This document shows, in pieces, positions 1 through 7,419 of a stretch of DNA of 36,668 bases. How positions within the stretch are numbered: the stretch's first letter is position 1; every line of letters begins with the position of its first letter. The translations under genes were made by a program, and so were the position numbers. The stretch comes from a virus: IMG/VR virus record IMGVR_UViG_3300024518_000015, positions 1 to 36,668 of that record, one strand, 5' to 3'. The notes under the pieces were generated by a model. That model was not told where the DNA came from, did no database searches, and saw only the letters and a program-made list of their open reading frames with translations.

Positions 1-101
1 TCTTTCAGCTTCAGTTCGCGGGCGGTATATATCTGCCCCTTGATCTCTACTTCTATCTCTCGGCGTATTGTGTCGCCTGCGGTCGTTCCCTGTTGTAACA
101 T
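1..101 (-). CDS. Tail assembly chaperone, duplicated N-terminal fragment
   Basis: This is the first 33 codons or so of the tail chaperone gene, seen a second time because of the terminal overlap. The full gene is read at the right end of the window. The start is an ATG at 101, with a GGGAGATATAACG ribosome site just upstream. It is not a separate gene. Confidence 0.9.
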   Translation of the reverse strand, partial: MLQQGTTAGDTIRREIEVEIKGQIYTARELKLK

Positions 102-127
102 CGTTATATCTCCCTTGATTCGTTTAT
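1..127. repeat. Terminal direct repeat, left copy
   Basis: These 127 bases are identical to the last 127 bases of the window. An exact overlap of this size at the two ends of a contig is what a circular (or circularly permuted) genome gives on assembly, so the unique genome is 36,541 bp. The repeat lies inside the start of the tail chaperone gene and has no sign of being a biological terminus. Confidence 0.95.
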
Positions 128-1038
128 GTTGGCCATGCAGTTGTGCGTGGCACTAGTTGAATCTGTGCGCTTATGGTGACAGTATCTCCATCGCCTTCGT
201 TCCCTGGTAATGAACCAGTTGCAAGCGAGATCGTGCCTGCCACGACTGCTGTGATTGTGTAATCTCCATCGCTGGAAGTCGAACCGGACACAGTTATTTT
301 GTGACCAACTTCAAAGCCAGCCCTTATGAAGCCGTTCCCGGTGTCTGTTATAGTGTCGTCGCCGCCGCCGCCATCAACAAAGGCAATCCCTGTGCCTTGT
401 ATGTCGGCTGTACCCGATCCCTGGAACGTGAGGCTCTCGCCTATGGCTATCTCCACAGCGGTATCAATATCGATTCCGCTGACAAATGCCTTACCTCTAA
501 AGAGATGGACAGTCGTCACATTTGGAGCATCATCATACAGGGCAAAAAACTGTATGACCACCTCTTGTCCGATCATGAAATGGTGAAAATCATCAGTGAG
601 CCAGAAGCCAGAAGCCCCGCCAGTCCAGTCCTTCATGCCAGCCAGCCACTTCTTGAACCCGCCAGGACCATCAGCGAAGTCTGTGATCTCTACAACGTCT
701 AATACCTCACCGAAATTCCAACCGAAGAAACCTGCTATTTGCTGGCCTGGAAGCGCAACGAAAACCGTCACATTATCGCCAGCGGCCTCAACAGTCAAAA
801 CGCCAGTTGCAAGCGTGATTGTGCCTGCTACTACTGACACAATGGTATAGTTACCATCATTAGATGTGGAACCTGACACAGTTATAAGATCGCCACCTTT
901 GAAACCGGCGGTCACGAATCCGCTCCCGGTATCTGTTATGGTATCAGCTCCGGCGCCGCCATCGACAAAGGCGATGGTAATGGCGGTAATCGTGGGTGTC
1001 CAGTAAAGCGCACCTGTTTTCCCGTGTACTTTAGCCAT
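124..1038 (-). CDS. Major tail tube protein with two inserted beta modules
   Basis: This 304-aa protein is probably a tail-tube subunit or tube-surface variant. It shares the N-terminal MAK.HGK start and the motif FADGxxGFKKWLAGxxDW (about residues 121-138) with the 122-aa neighbour encoded just upstream, so the two are paralogues. Residues about 22-93 and 218-290 are two copies of a beta module with the core DTITDTGxGF...AGF..G..ITVSGSTS.DG.YT. The first copy sits within the N-terminal region, and the second sits behind the tube core as a C-terminal domain. The modules probably project from the tube surface, as Ig-like insertions do in other tail tubes; this is inference. The ribosome site is AGGGGTGATATAGT before the ATG. 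The chaperone gene follows 22 bases later. Confidence 0.7.
   Translation of the reverse strand: MAKVHGKTGALYWTPTITAITIAFVDGGAGADTITDTGSGFVTAGFKGGDLITVSGSTSNDGNYTIVSVVAGTITLATGVLTVEAAGDNVTVFVALPGQQIAGFFGWNFGEVLDVVEITDFADGPGGFKKWLAGMKDWTGGASGFWLTDDFHHFMIGQEVVIQFFALYDDAPNVTTVHLFRGKAFVSGIDIDTAVEIAIGESLTFQGSGTADIQGTGIAFVDGGGGDDTITDTGNGFIRAGFEVGHKITVSGSTSSDGDYTITAVVAGTISLATGSLPGNEGDGDTVTISAQIQLVPRTTAWPT
169..387 (-). repeat. VSGSTSNDG beta module, copy 1 (tail tube, C-terminal)
   Basis: This covers residues about 218-290 of the 304-aa tail-tube protein. The core reads DTITDTGNGF then KITVSGSTSSDGDYTI and ends in a TISLAT strand. It is one of six copies in the genome. Confidence 0.85.
760..975 (-). 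repeat. VSGSTSNDG beta module, copy 2 (tail tube, N-terminal)
   Basis: This covers residues about 22-93 of the 304-aa tail-tube protein. The core reads DTITDTGSGFVTAGF then LITVSGSTSNDGNYTI. At the DNA level it shares the exact string gtggaacctgacacagt with the copy at 33003-33215, which suggests recent copying. Confidence 0.85.
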
Positions 1039-1051
1039 ACTATATCACCCC

Positions 1052-1420
1052 TTATGCTGGCGGAGTCAATACGCCGTTGCCCTTAAATGTCCACTCATCA
1101 ACAATGGCGTCGTTTACGTCGGTCGTGACTGTATGACTTACCAAGATAGCATTACCAGCAAAAGTGCTGCCTGCTACTAATGTCAACGTCAAAGTCGCTT
1201 CATCGCCAGGAGCTGCGGTGTTTGGCGTATCGTCCCATTTGCTCTGAACTGTAACCTCCCAATCTCGAAGACCAGCGAGCCATTTCTTGAAGCCAGCAGC
1301 TCCGTCAGCAAAGTCGGTTACTTCCGGCGTGTCCAGTGTGTCGGTAATAGTGAAAGTGAAATCACCAACAGTGAGATTGGTGAAGGTTAAACTCGATCCT
1401 TTTCCATGTGCTTTAGCCAT
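1052..1420 (-). CDS. Major tail tube protein, short form
   Basis: This 122-aa protein is a tail-tube-like subunit with a compact beta core. It contains FADGAAGFKKWLAGLRDWEV, closely matching the 304-aa protein encoded next. Its C-terminal half (TLTLVAGSTFAGNAILVSH..DEWTFKGNGVL) resembles the last strands of siphovirus tube proteins. It lies directly after the tail terminator gene, the usual place for the tube gene. This copy lacks the inserted modules, so it is the best candidate for the principal tube subunit. The ribosome site is GGAGCTGTATA before the ATG. Tube identity is inferred from size, motifs and position. Confidence 0.7.
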   Translation of the reverse strand: MAKAHGKGSSLTFTNLTVGDFTFTITDTLDTPEVTDFADGAAGFKKWLAGLRDWEVTVQSKWDDTPNTAAPGDEATLTLTLVAGSTFAGNAILVSHTVTTDVNDAIVDEWTFKGNGVLTPPA

Positions 1421-1431
1421 TATACAGCTCC

Positions 1432-1848
1432 TTAGTCGTCTTCGATCATTATTTCATAGTTGATGAAAAACCCCTGCGTCTGATCTACTGTGGGCAAAAA
1501 GCCGGATGTTTGACGTGTCACACCGATGGACGTGTGATCTGCCAGTGTTAGTGTGGCATCATCGAACACTGTCGAGAGCTTCTTTACAGCATCGTTGAGG
1601 ACAGTAAAATCTCTGGGCTTGTCTTTGTCCTGATTATATACACTGAACTGATAAGTTGTTATCTCTCCGTCGCTGGTGAACGTGGGATCCGGCTCCCCTG
1701 TTATGTATTGAAATACTGCGTAAGGAGATGACACACCCTGGGGAGCTTCCGTGTCACGCAAGCCGCCAACTAATGCGGCCACCGCTGGCGCATTCGCGTC
1801 AAAGGCTGCCGTTATCCCTGTAGTTATAGCACCCAGATCTAAAGCCAT
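1432..1848 (-). CDS. Tail terminator / tail completion protein (DUF3168-like)
   Basis: This 138-aa protein probably caps the head-proximal end of the tail tube. The pattern is a short N-terminal helix, then SPYAVFQYITGEPD, a strand YQFSVYN, and a closing strand FFINYEIMIED. This is characteristic of gpU/HK97 gp11-type tail terminators (DUF3168-like). It sits between the gp10-like neck protein, whose stop codon it overlaps by one base, and the tail-tube genes, which is the canonical siphovirus order. Confidence 0.75.
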   Translation of the reverse strand: MALDLGAITTGITAAFDANAPAVAALVGGLRDTEAPQGVSSPYAVFQYITGEPDPTFTSDGEITTYQFSVYNQDKDKPRDFTVLNDAVKKLSTVFDDATLTLADHTSIGVTRQTSGFLPTVDQTQGFFINYEIMIEDD

Positions 1849-2198
1849 CAGCGCAACTCCGATTTCAACATTGACAGCATCGTCCTGAGAACTGGACGCG
1901 CTGGCATCTTGTGAGTTCCCAGGAAAACATGAATGGCATATTTGAGGGGCTTGCCGTCAGACCTTGCGATGTATGTGCCTATCCTGATAGCAAGCTGAGT
2001 CTCATCCACTATCCAGGTCAGACTGTTCATGAGGAAGCCTTTATCCAAAGCTCTTAGTCCTGCTCCCATACCGCCAGAGATGATATGTTTAGATAACGCC
2101 TCACCGCGGGCCCCGACTCTGTTCAGGAAATCAATTATCCTGGGATTCAGAGTGTTCCGCTCGAACTCTTTATCAAACCATCTCACTCTAACAGGCAT
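1848..2198 (-). CDS. HK97 gp10-like neck / minor tail protein
   Basis: This 116-aa basic protein matches the HK97 gp10-like pattern. It has an N-terminal helix ending in RGEALSKHI, a central strand pair (LAIRIGTYI), and the C-terminal PARPVLRTML helix common to this family. These proteins lie at the head-tail joint. The gene overlaps the head-closure gene before it and the tail terminator after it by one base each, so the three are probably translationally coupled. Confidence 0.75.
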   Translation of the reverse strand: MPVRVRWFDKEFERNTLNPRIIDFLNRVGARGEALSKHIISGGMGAGLRALDKGFLMNSLTWIVDETQLAIRIGTYIARSDGKPLKYAIHVFLGTHKMPARPVLRTMLSMLKSELR

Positions 2199-2563
2199 CA
2201 GATCACCTCTCGAAGTATTAACTGGAACTGGATTATCTTCCCGCGCCCGCGCTTGACAGTCCTGACCATCGTTATATCAAACAGTTGTGGAACTTGTAGA
2301 TTCTCCGTGTTGAGGACTGAGATCCTGTTTTCCTCTTTCACATCTGCGATATTGTCTTTCCTGATAAACGCAGGAGAGACAAGCAGTTTATGAGTGCTGA
2401 CTACGGTTTCCCTGGCGAACAGCTCCGCCTCCGTCGCTGTGAGATCTATCAAGACGCCGGGGAACTCCACCAGATCCTCCCAGGTGTCTGTCCCGCCGCC
2501 TGTGCCTGTACGCGTCTCCGTGGGCTTCTGGAGCCTACAACGTGTTTGTGGTCCTCTACTCAT
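2198..2563 (-). CDS. Head closure / head-tail joining protein
   Basis: This protein of about 121 aa starts at the ATG whose bases overlap the TGA stop of the connector gene (ATGA). A GTG two codons upstream is the alternative start. The pattern is WEDL then PGVLIDLTATEAELF, followed by EENRISVLN and a closing QLILREV strand. This is typical of head-closure proteins (SPP1 gp16 / HK97 gp7-like). They seal the connector after DNA packaging and bind the tail. The position directly after the adaptor gene supports the call. Confidence 0.72.
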   Translation of the reverse strand: MSRGPQTRCRLQKPTETRTGTGGGTDTWEDLVEFPGVLIDLTATEAELFARETVVSTHKLLVSPAFIRKDNIADVKEENRISVLNTENLQVPQLFDITMVRTVKRGRGKIIQFQLILREVI

Positions 2564-3750
2564 AGCCACGTATCCTTGTATTTGTCCAGCGTGTTCTGGA
2601 TAGCTGAGGGTATTTCGTCTAGATAAGCCAACGAAACGCCGCCGCCTAAGCTCACAGTTCTCATCCCATCGCCAGACTCCTGGATCTTATCATAGGTCAG
2701 CTTCACCAATCTCAGGACTGCACCCTTGAGATCGCCGGGTATAGTAGAGAATCCGCCGGTATAAGTAGCCATGACGTTTCTGTTGCCCTCAGGCCAGCCA
2801 CCGGGCATATATACCATTCCAGTTTCTTCGTTCACGTCTACCTGGATTATGGGATCAGGAGCCAATAGATCCTCGTATGGCGGAGTCCCTGTGTCTTCGA
2901 TGTCTGTAACTACCAGCCCTTTGACTTCCAGGAGTTCCGTGGAGAGCATATCCTCAAAAGCTGGATCGTCGATCAAGGCATCCCATCCTACGCCTAAAGC
3001 GTTGATGGTCGTTATGAGTTCCGCTATAGTGTCAGAGCCAGCAGCAGTCAGGTCGATGGGGCTTGATACCCCTGCATTATCTCCACCGATGACAGACAGC
3101 CTCAGCTCCTGATCCGCAACATCCACGCTTACCAGGGCCCTGGTAGCATCTGAAGACGTGTTCCGGATCTGGATCACCGGTCGTTTTGACCAGGAGACTG
3201 AGGATAGCACCGTTACTGGCCAGTTCCTCAGCCTCAGATACCGTGTCCCATCTCCAGAGTATAACTGATTCACATACGACGCTGAAGCGTAATCGTCGCG
3301 AACCTCGGTCAGAATATCCGCCTCTATATCGTTCCGCACAGTGGCCACCAGGTCAGAGGGATCCGCAGGGACTTCGGTATCGGACGTGATGGTCTGAGCT
3401 GCGGCAGCGTCGGCAGAGAATCCCAGAGTTAAAGCGGCGTCAGAGCCTGTGAATGTGAGAGCTATGGTCTTCCCCACTGTGGCATCGATGGTGAACTTGA
3501 GCGTTGACGAGGAATAGGTCACAGCGAAAGTTATTGTCCCGCCGGTCAGGGTGGCGTTGTTGTTCATGGCGGTCTGGAGAGCTGTGGCCAGTGCAGCGCC
3601 CTCGTATGTTCCATCGGCTATGTCGATAGATTCAGGGCCGCCTTCGTCACTGGTCAAGACCAGAACGTCATTGGCAGCATTGATCTCGAATACGCCTTTG
3701 CTGTCGACGCCTATAAATGCTAAACATTCAGCTAATGTGGTGACTGCCAT
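2560..3750 (-). CDS. Head-tail connector (gp6-like adaptor) with two inserted domains
   Basis: At 396 aa this is far longer than the roughly 100-aa gp6-like adaptors. The adaptor skeleton is visible in pieces: MAVTTLAECLAFIGV at the start, LRLRNWPVTVLSSV near 172-185, then ATYTGGFSTIPGDLKGAVLRLV and a C-terminal helix ending TLDKYKDTWL. Residues about 20-128 are an inserted Ser/Thr/Ala-rich beta domain (TFAVTYSSSTLKFTID, IALTF). Residues about 195-290 are a second insert with ATRALVSVDVADQELRLSV and TIAELITTINALGVGWDALI. The adaptor ring joins portal and head-closure protein. The inserts probably face outward and may bind whiskers or the capsid; this is inference. The ribosome site AAAAGGAATAAC precedes the ATG. 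Confidence 0.7.
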   Translation of the reverse strand: MAVTTLAECLAFIGVDSKGVFEINAANDVLVLTSDEGGPESIDIADGTYEGAALATALQTAMNNNATLTGGTITFAVTYSSSTLKFTIDATVGKTIALTFTGSDAALTLGFSADAAAAQTITSDTEVPADPSDLVATVRNDIEADILTEVRDDYASASYVNQLYSGDGTRYLRLRNWPVTVLSSVSWSKRPVIQIRNTSSDATRALVSVDVADQELRLSVIGGDNAGVSSPIDLTAAGSDTIAELITTINALGVGWDALIDDPAFEDMLSTELLEVKGLVVTDIEDTGTPPYEDLLAPDPIIQVDVNEETGMVYMPGGWPEGNRNVMATYTGGFSTIPGDLKGAVLRLVKLTYDKIQESGDGMRTVSLGGGVSLAYLDEIPSAIQNTLDKYKDTWL

Positions 3751-3751
3751 G

Positions 3752-4039
3752 TTATTCCTTTTCCGGTTCGTCGTTCTGTTCCACAGGCTTTATCTCAGGC
3801 TTCACTTCTTCAGTGATGATCATATATTTGACTCTATTCAATGTCAACTCTAATTTCCTGGCCTGCACTATCTTAACGATAGCTGATTCGCGACCTTTCT
3901 GGAACCATTCAGCTCGCCGTTTGTCTCGTGCCGCATCCCGTCGCTTTGTGTAATGCGAAACGCTGGTGAATCCCACAGTATATAAAAGAAGCAGTAGAAT
4001 CGCAATGATACCAACCCACCGCAATATTTTATTTCTCAT
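3752..4039 (-). CDS. Single-pass membrane protein, possible i-spanin-like
   Basis: This 95-aa protein has one N-terminal membrane segment (about residues 8-25, WVGIIAILLLLLYTVGF). A strongly basic helix with RRDAARDKRRAEWF follows, then an acidic tail ending EQNDEPEKE. The layout (short cytoplasmic start, one membrane span, long helical exterior) fits Rz-type inner spanins, and a holin-like gene lies three genes upstream. However, no lipoprotein partner is visible and the tail is charged rather than proline-rich. Its function is not established. The ribosome site GGGAGATATAACG is identical to that of the tail chaperone gene. Confidence 0.6.
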   Translation of the reverse strand: MRNKILRWVGIIAILLLLLYTVGFTSVSHYTKRRDAARDKRRAEWFQKGRESAIVKIVQARKLELTLNRVKYMIITEEVKPEIKPVEQNDEPEKE

Positions 4040-4066
4040 CGTTATATCTCCCCAGATATTCTTAGT

Positions 4067-4405
4067 TTAAGGCGCAGCCCATCCATCAGGTGTTAAAACT
4101 AGGGAAGTAGCCAAAGCCTGATACCTGGGTATGATGAAATTCGACAAAGTCGTTTGCTGACCAGCAGTTAAGGGAACGGGATCGTTCCTCCCTTTTCTGA
4201 GACCTGCCCCAATCTGTGTAGAGTTCATATACAGCTTGAACTCTCCTGCCTCCACATCATATCGGATCACCATATTCTCAAAGCCGAGGTGAGTATACGT
4301 TTCGGTCAGATCGGCTTTTGCTATGAGTGTTGGTGCTACCATAGAACCAGCAACACAAACAAGAACAAACAGCAATACGGTTCCCCATCCTTTTTTCAAC
4401 ATCAT
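4067..4405 (-). CDS. Small secreted protein with Sec signal peptide
   Basis: This 112-aa protein starts MMLKKGW and then has a hydrophobic stretch up to about residue 28. A likely signal peptidase I site follows at AKA-D (about 30-31). The mature part is about 80 residues (FKLYMNSTQIGAGLRKGRN, then a helix LSNFIIPRYQALATSLV). C17 lies in LVCVAG but lacks a proper lipobox residue before it, so it is not an obvious lipoprotein. I do not recognise the family. It follows the signal-bearing fibre gene by two bases and is probably exported together with it. Confidence 0.65.
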   Translation of the reverse strand: MMLKKGWGTVLLFVLVCVAGSMVAPTLIAKADLTETYTHLGFENMVIRYDVEAGEFKLYMNSTQIGAGLRKGRNDPVPLTAGQQTTLSNFIIPRYQALATSLVLTPDGWAAP

Positions 4406-4407
4406 CT

Positions 4408-6513
4408 TTAATTGCCTCCATTCTGTTGTTCTAACTTCGTAATCTGATCTTGTAGTTCATTGAAACGCTCTTTCCAGTGATCAATCTGTGCCTGTTGCTC
4501 TTGAAGCCCCTGTACCATCAAGGCTACAGTAGCCCTAGTGTATAACCCCCATCTCTCTGTTCCATCTTCGCCAAATGCTAATGGAGCAGCCTCTGGATGC
4601 ACCTTGTGTACATCCTGTGAAATAAAACCAAACTGCCTATTAGTACCTCTCGCAGGATTTTTCCAGGTATAATACTTGCCCGAAGGATACCGAAGCAGAA
4701 GTTCAAGCGCATCATCGATTTCCCCATCAATATTCTTTTCTTCACGAGAAGAGGATGTCGTAATCAGTCCTGTGCCACCAGAAAATGTCACATCACCATC
4801 TCCGTACTGTGGCATAAACACACTGCTAGCTCCGTCAACAATAAGGGCATCCGTGCCATCTTGTTCTTCTACCAATAGCGCAATATCTCCCGCATCATTG
4901 CCAGCGGTAATTTGCGCACCATTTCCTTGGCCACTAGTTACATCATTATTTGTTATTAACCACATGGGCACTGACGAATCAAGCCCATTTGCATTGGTCA
5001 TATTTATCTGACCACCAGAAGGCGTAATGGTTAAATATCCATTAGCATCCGTTTGAAAATCGGTATACACCGTGCCATCCGTGTGAGTCATCCGTACTTG
5101 CGGAGCAGAAGCATGTAATACATCCAGTTCTCTGTCTGGGCCAGATGTACCAAAGCCAAAATTGCCGGCGTGTACTATCCACGAATCTGAATCAGCTTCA
5201 AACGCGTAAGTCTGAACCTCCGTATCGCTATACATGTATATAAAAGGATTAGTAGTATCACCACCCGGAAAGAATTGTATCCTCTCCTCACCAGTGCCAG
5301 TGGACTTAAAATATCCAGTTCCACGCACTTCTAAAATACCATCCGGTGCTGAGGTCATTCCAATTCCAATCTCAGGCACGAAAGTTCCAGCCCCACCTAA
5401 GGCCGGAATGAACTGAACTGCTGCGACTTCGGCAGCATTGTATATCGTGAAAGTCGGATTGGTAGTAGCGCCAGCTACGGCGAATAGAAATCTGTCTTCA
5501 CCAGAAGTATCAAGTATTTGAGCATTGCCTTGTATTGTTGCTGGAATAGACCCATGAGCAGCAACCCCCACACCTAAGCGCGCAAACTGCGGTGTGCCGG
5601 CAATTACAACACTTTGATCCAGGGAAAAACCGTCTGTAGTATCGACGTTCAGGTTCGTCACCACTGTTGTCGATGCAATGGTAAAAGGAGCCGTTCCCGT
5701 GGCTATATCTGATTCAAATGTTTCGGAGCGAATTTCTTGGCCGCCCGCGTCCCAATCCGAGGTCAACGCCACGCTTCCATCTTTGTTAAGATATACCGAA
5801 TGCGTATGACCAGGATCGGCCCCTGACGTAACGTTAGGCCCTAAGATATTCCCAGTCACAGTCACGCCGCCACTGAACGTCATCAGGTCATTGCCAGCGA
5901 TCATAGTGTGATCAGTACCCGACACGTCAAATGTCCAGGTATTTGAGGCGTTTGACCCATCGCTCCAGGTCGTAGCGTCTATTAGTGTAGTATCTAACGA
6001 TACTGTATCACCCGTTAATACTATCGGCGTTGAAACCGCAAGATTCGTATCGGCTGAAATGTCAATAGCGGCGTTATAATAGATCTCTCGCCAGTCAGCA
6101 CCATCGAATCTGAGAGCGATAGAACTGGTGGCTCCGATAGCCCTGGAAGCGATGCTATTAAGCAACAATACATTCGTTCCGGCCAGCGTCCCTTGATCCT
6201 GGAGCGTAACAGTATTCGCTTCCGCAGGATCGGCGGTTATGATGACAATCTGTCCCTCTGTGCCATCCGCTACGTGGGGAGTGGACGTGAGGGTGTAGTT
6301 AGCATCAGGATTCACCTCGACTATGGTGGCATTGGCTAGAATAGCATCGCCAACGGCAGTTATGGCTTGCGCTGCTGAAGGCGTAAATACGGACGTGAGA
6401 GTGACTTTCAGGTCGGTGATAGTAGCAGGAACGTCGTTCACCTGTACCCGAACCGCATAAGCCGATCCAGCAACCAGAAGAACTATGAAGATAAGACTTA
6501 GTAACCTTCTCAT
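4408..6513 (-). CDS. Fibre protein with Sec signal peptide and C-terminal peptidase S74 chaperone
   Basis: This 701-aa protein starts with a textbook signal peptide (MRRLLSLIFIVLLVAGSAYA, cleavage after residue 20). Residues about 49-145 form a beta module (AITAVGDAILAN...ANYTLTSTPHVADGT...FDGADW) shared with the 601-aa tail fibre. The centre is repetitive, glycine/threonine-rich fibre sequence with a tail-fibre-like HTHSVYLNKDG segment. From about 588 to the end is a peptidase S74 intramolecular chaperone (SSREEKNI, FGFISQDVHKVHPEA, ending in a coiled coil). That family trimerises fibres and cuts itself off using a Ser-Lys pair, here plausibly in SSREEKN. The ATG overlaps the TGA of the holin-like gene. 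A Sec signal on a phage fibre is odd. Either it is displayed on the host cell, or the N-terminus is a membrane-like anchor on the virion. Confidence 0.8.
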   Translation of the reverse strand: MRRLLSLIFIVLLVAGSAYAVRVQVNDVPATITDLKVTLTSVFTPSAAQAITAVGDAILANATIVEVNPDANYTLTSTPHVADGTEGQIVIITADPAEANTVTLQDQGTLAGTNVLLLNSIASRAIGATSSIALRFDGADWREIYYNAAIDISADTNLAVSTPIVLTGDTVSLDTTLIDATTWSDGSNASNTWTFDVSGTDHTMIAGNDLMTFSGGVTVTGNILGPNVTSGADPGHTHSVYLNKDGSVALTSDWDAGGQEIRSETFESDIATGTAPFTIASTTVVTNLNVDTTDGFSLDQSVVIAGTPQFARLGVGVAAHGSIPATIQGNAQILDTSGEDRFLFAVAGATTNPTFTIYNAAEVAAVQFIPALGGAGTFVPEIGIGMTSAPDGILEVRGTGYFKSTGTGEERIQFFPGGDTTNPFIYMYSDTEVQTYAFEADSDSWIVHAGNFGFGTSGPDRELDVLHASAPQVRMTHTDGTVYTDFQTDANGYLTITPSGGQINMTNANGLDSSVPMWLITNNDVTSGQGNGAQITAGNDAGDIALLVEEQDGTDALIVDGASSVFMPQYGDGDVTFSGGTGLITTSSSREEKNIDGEIDDALELLLRYPSGKYYTWKNPARGTNRQFGFISQDVHKVHPEAAPLAFGEDGTERWGLYTRATVALMVQGLQEQQAQIDHWKERFNELQDQITKLEQQNGGN

Positions 6514-6905
6514 GAGCTATCACCGCCGTTCCTGTCATGCACAGCCGATTCTATCAGCGTGTTCAGCAACTCGTCAAGATCGGAATTGACTTTCCCCATG
6601 AACTTCATGGCTGCATCTGGCGCTATCGCTTTCAGAACATCAACCGCGCTTTCTTTCAGCTCCGTCTTCTCTTCATCTGTCAACTTACCATCAGCCGCCG
6701 CCAGTTTTAATTTATCGCCGGTTGTCTGCGCGACTGTCTTGACAGCTTTCTCAGCAAGATCCGCCAAAAGGTCGCCATAGCTCTGGAGCTTGTCGTTCTT
6801 TATCCTGGCGAATAGATAACGGATGCCAACGCCTAACAGACCAGCTAGAACGACACTGACTCCAGCCAGAAATTCCTCTAATATGCTCGAAATCATCATG
6901 TCCAT
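6510..6905 (-). CDS. Holin-like membrane protein (LLH-type layout)
   Basis: This 131-aa protein has one N-terminal membrane segment (about residues 6-33, ILEEFLAGVSVVLAGLLGVG). A basic RIKNDK follows, then a long amphipathic helical domain with AEKAVKTVAQ, KLTDEEKTELKESAVDVLKA and a C-terminal helix. The order (membrane helix, then AEKAV helix, then acidic/lysine-rich helix) resembles LLH-family phage holins, which permeabilise the host membrane at lysis. It is coupled to the fibre gene by an ATGA overlap. The ribosome site is AAGGAGAACGAC. Alternatively it is a structural anchor for the exported fibre. Confidence 0.5.
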   Translation of the reverse strand: MDMMISSILEEFLAGVSVVLAGLLGVGIRYLFARIKNDKLQSYGDLLADLAEKAVKTVAQTTGDKLKLAAADGKLTDEEKTELKESAVDVLKAIAPDAAMKFMGKVNSDLDELLNTLIESAVHDRNGGDSS

Positions 6906-6915
6906 GTCGTTCTCC

Positions 6916-7404
6916 TTAGCTGTTCAGGCTCCTGGACTTTTCAACCCAACGCGTGCCATCGTAAAGCAGCACAATGGTGTCCAGTATAGCCGATGGCCCA
7001 AAATCATTAGCGGGGCTTGATTGACCGCCCTGCAAGACTAAGCTGGCACTCGCCTGGAGTGTCGTATCGGTATCACCAAATACAATAGTAATCTCATGTC
7101 CGCCAGATGCAGGATCATCGAAGTCTGTTATGGTAGTCGCGCCGGTGTTCGCCGTCTTGAAATGCGAGCCGCCGGCTATTGATGGTGTCGTGTCCAGATC
7201 CGTGAACGTGGCGAAGGTGACAGCGCCACTACTGGAGCCAGCCGGAGCGAAGAGCGTCCATGCCGTCCCGTTCCAGATGTAAGTTAGTTTCGTGTCAGTC
7301 TCGAAAAACGTGGAGCCGGCTTTCACGCCCGTTGTGGATAACGTCGCGCGCTCGGCTGCCGTTCCGATGTATTTTTGTATGTCCGTCATCAACAGAGCTG
7401 CCAT
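6916..7404 (-). CDS. Virion-associated protein with FETDT..YxWNGTAW motif
   Basis: This 162-aa protein opens with TDIQKYIGTAAERATLSTTG, then GSTFFETDTKLTYIWNGTAWTL at about 31-52. The W-N-G-x-x-W strand motif is common in phage fibre and structural proteins. The second half has SIAGGSHFKTANTGATTITDF and a closing LYDGTRWVEKSRSLN strand, a jelly-roll-like pattern seen in fibre tips. Its first 52 residues are paralogous to the 52-aa gene immediately upstream. Its function in the virion is not known. Confidence 0.6.
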   Translation of the reverse strand: MAALLMTDIQKYIGTAAERATLSTTGVKAGSTFFETDTKLTYIWNGTAWTLFAPAGSSSGAVTFATFTDLDTTPSIAGGSHFKTANTGATTITDFDDPASGGHEITIVFGDTDTTLQASASLVLQGGQSSPANDFGPSAILDTIVLLYDGTRWVEKSRSLNS

Positions 7405-7419
7405 CGCCGGATCCTTTCG

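Noticed and set aside
301-702. Plus-strand ORF of 133 codons
   Set aside because: It is antisense to the tail-tube gene. It looks protein-like only because the opposite frame is open; there is no ribosome site.
4067-4405. Outer-spanin lipoprotein
   Set aside because: The cysteine in LVCVAG lacks the small residue required just before it, and a normal signal peptidase I site lies further on.
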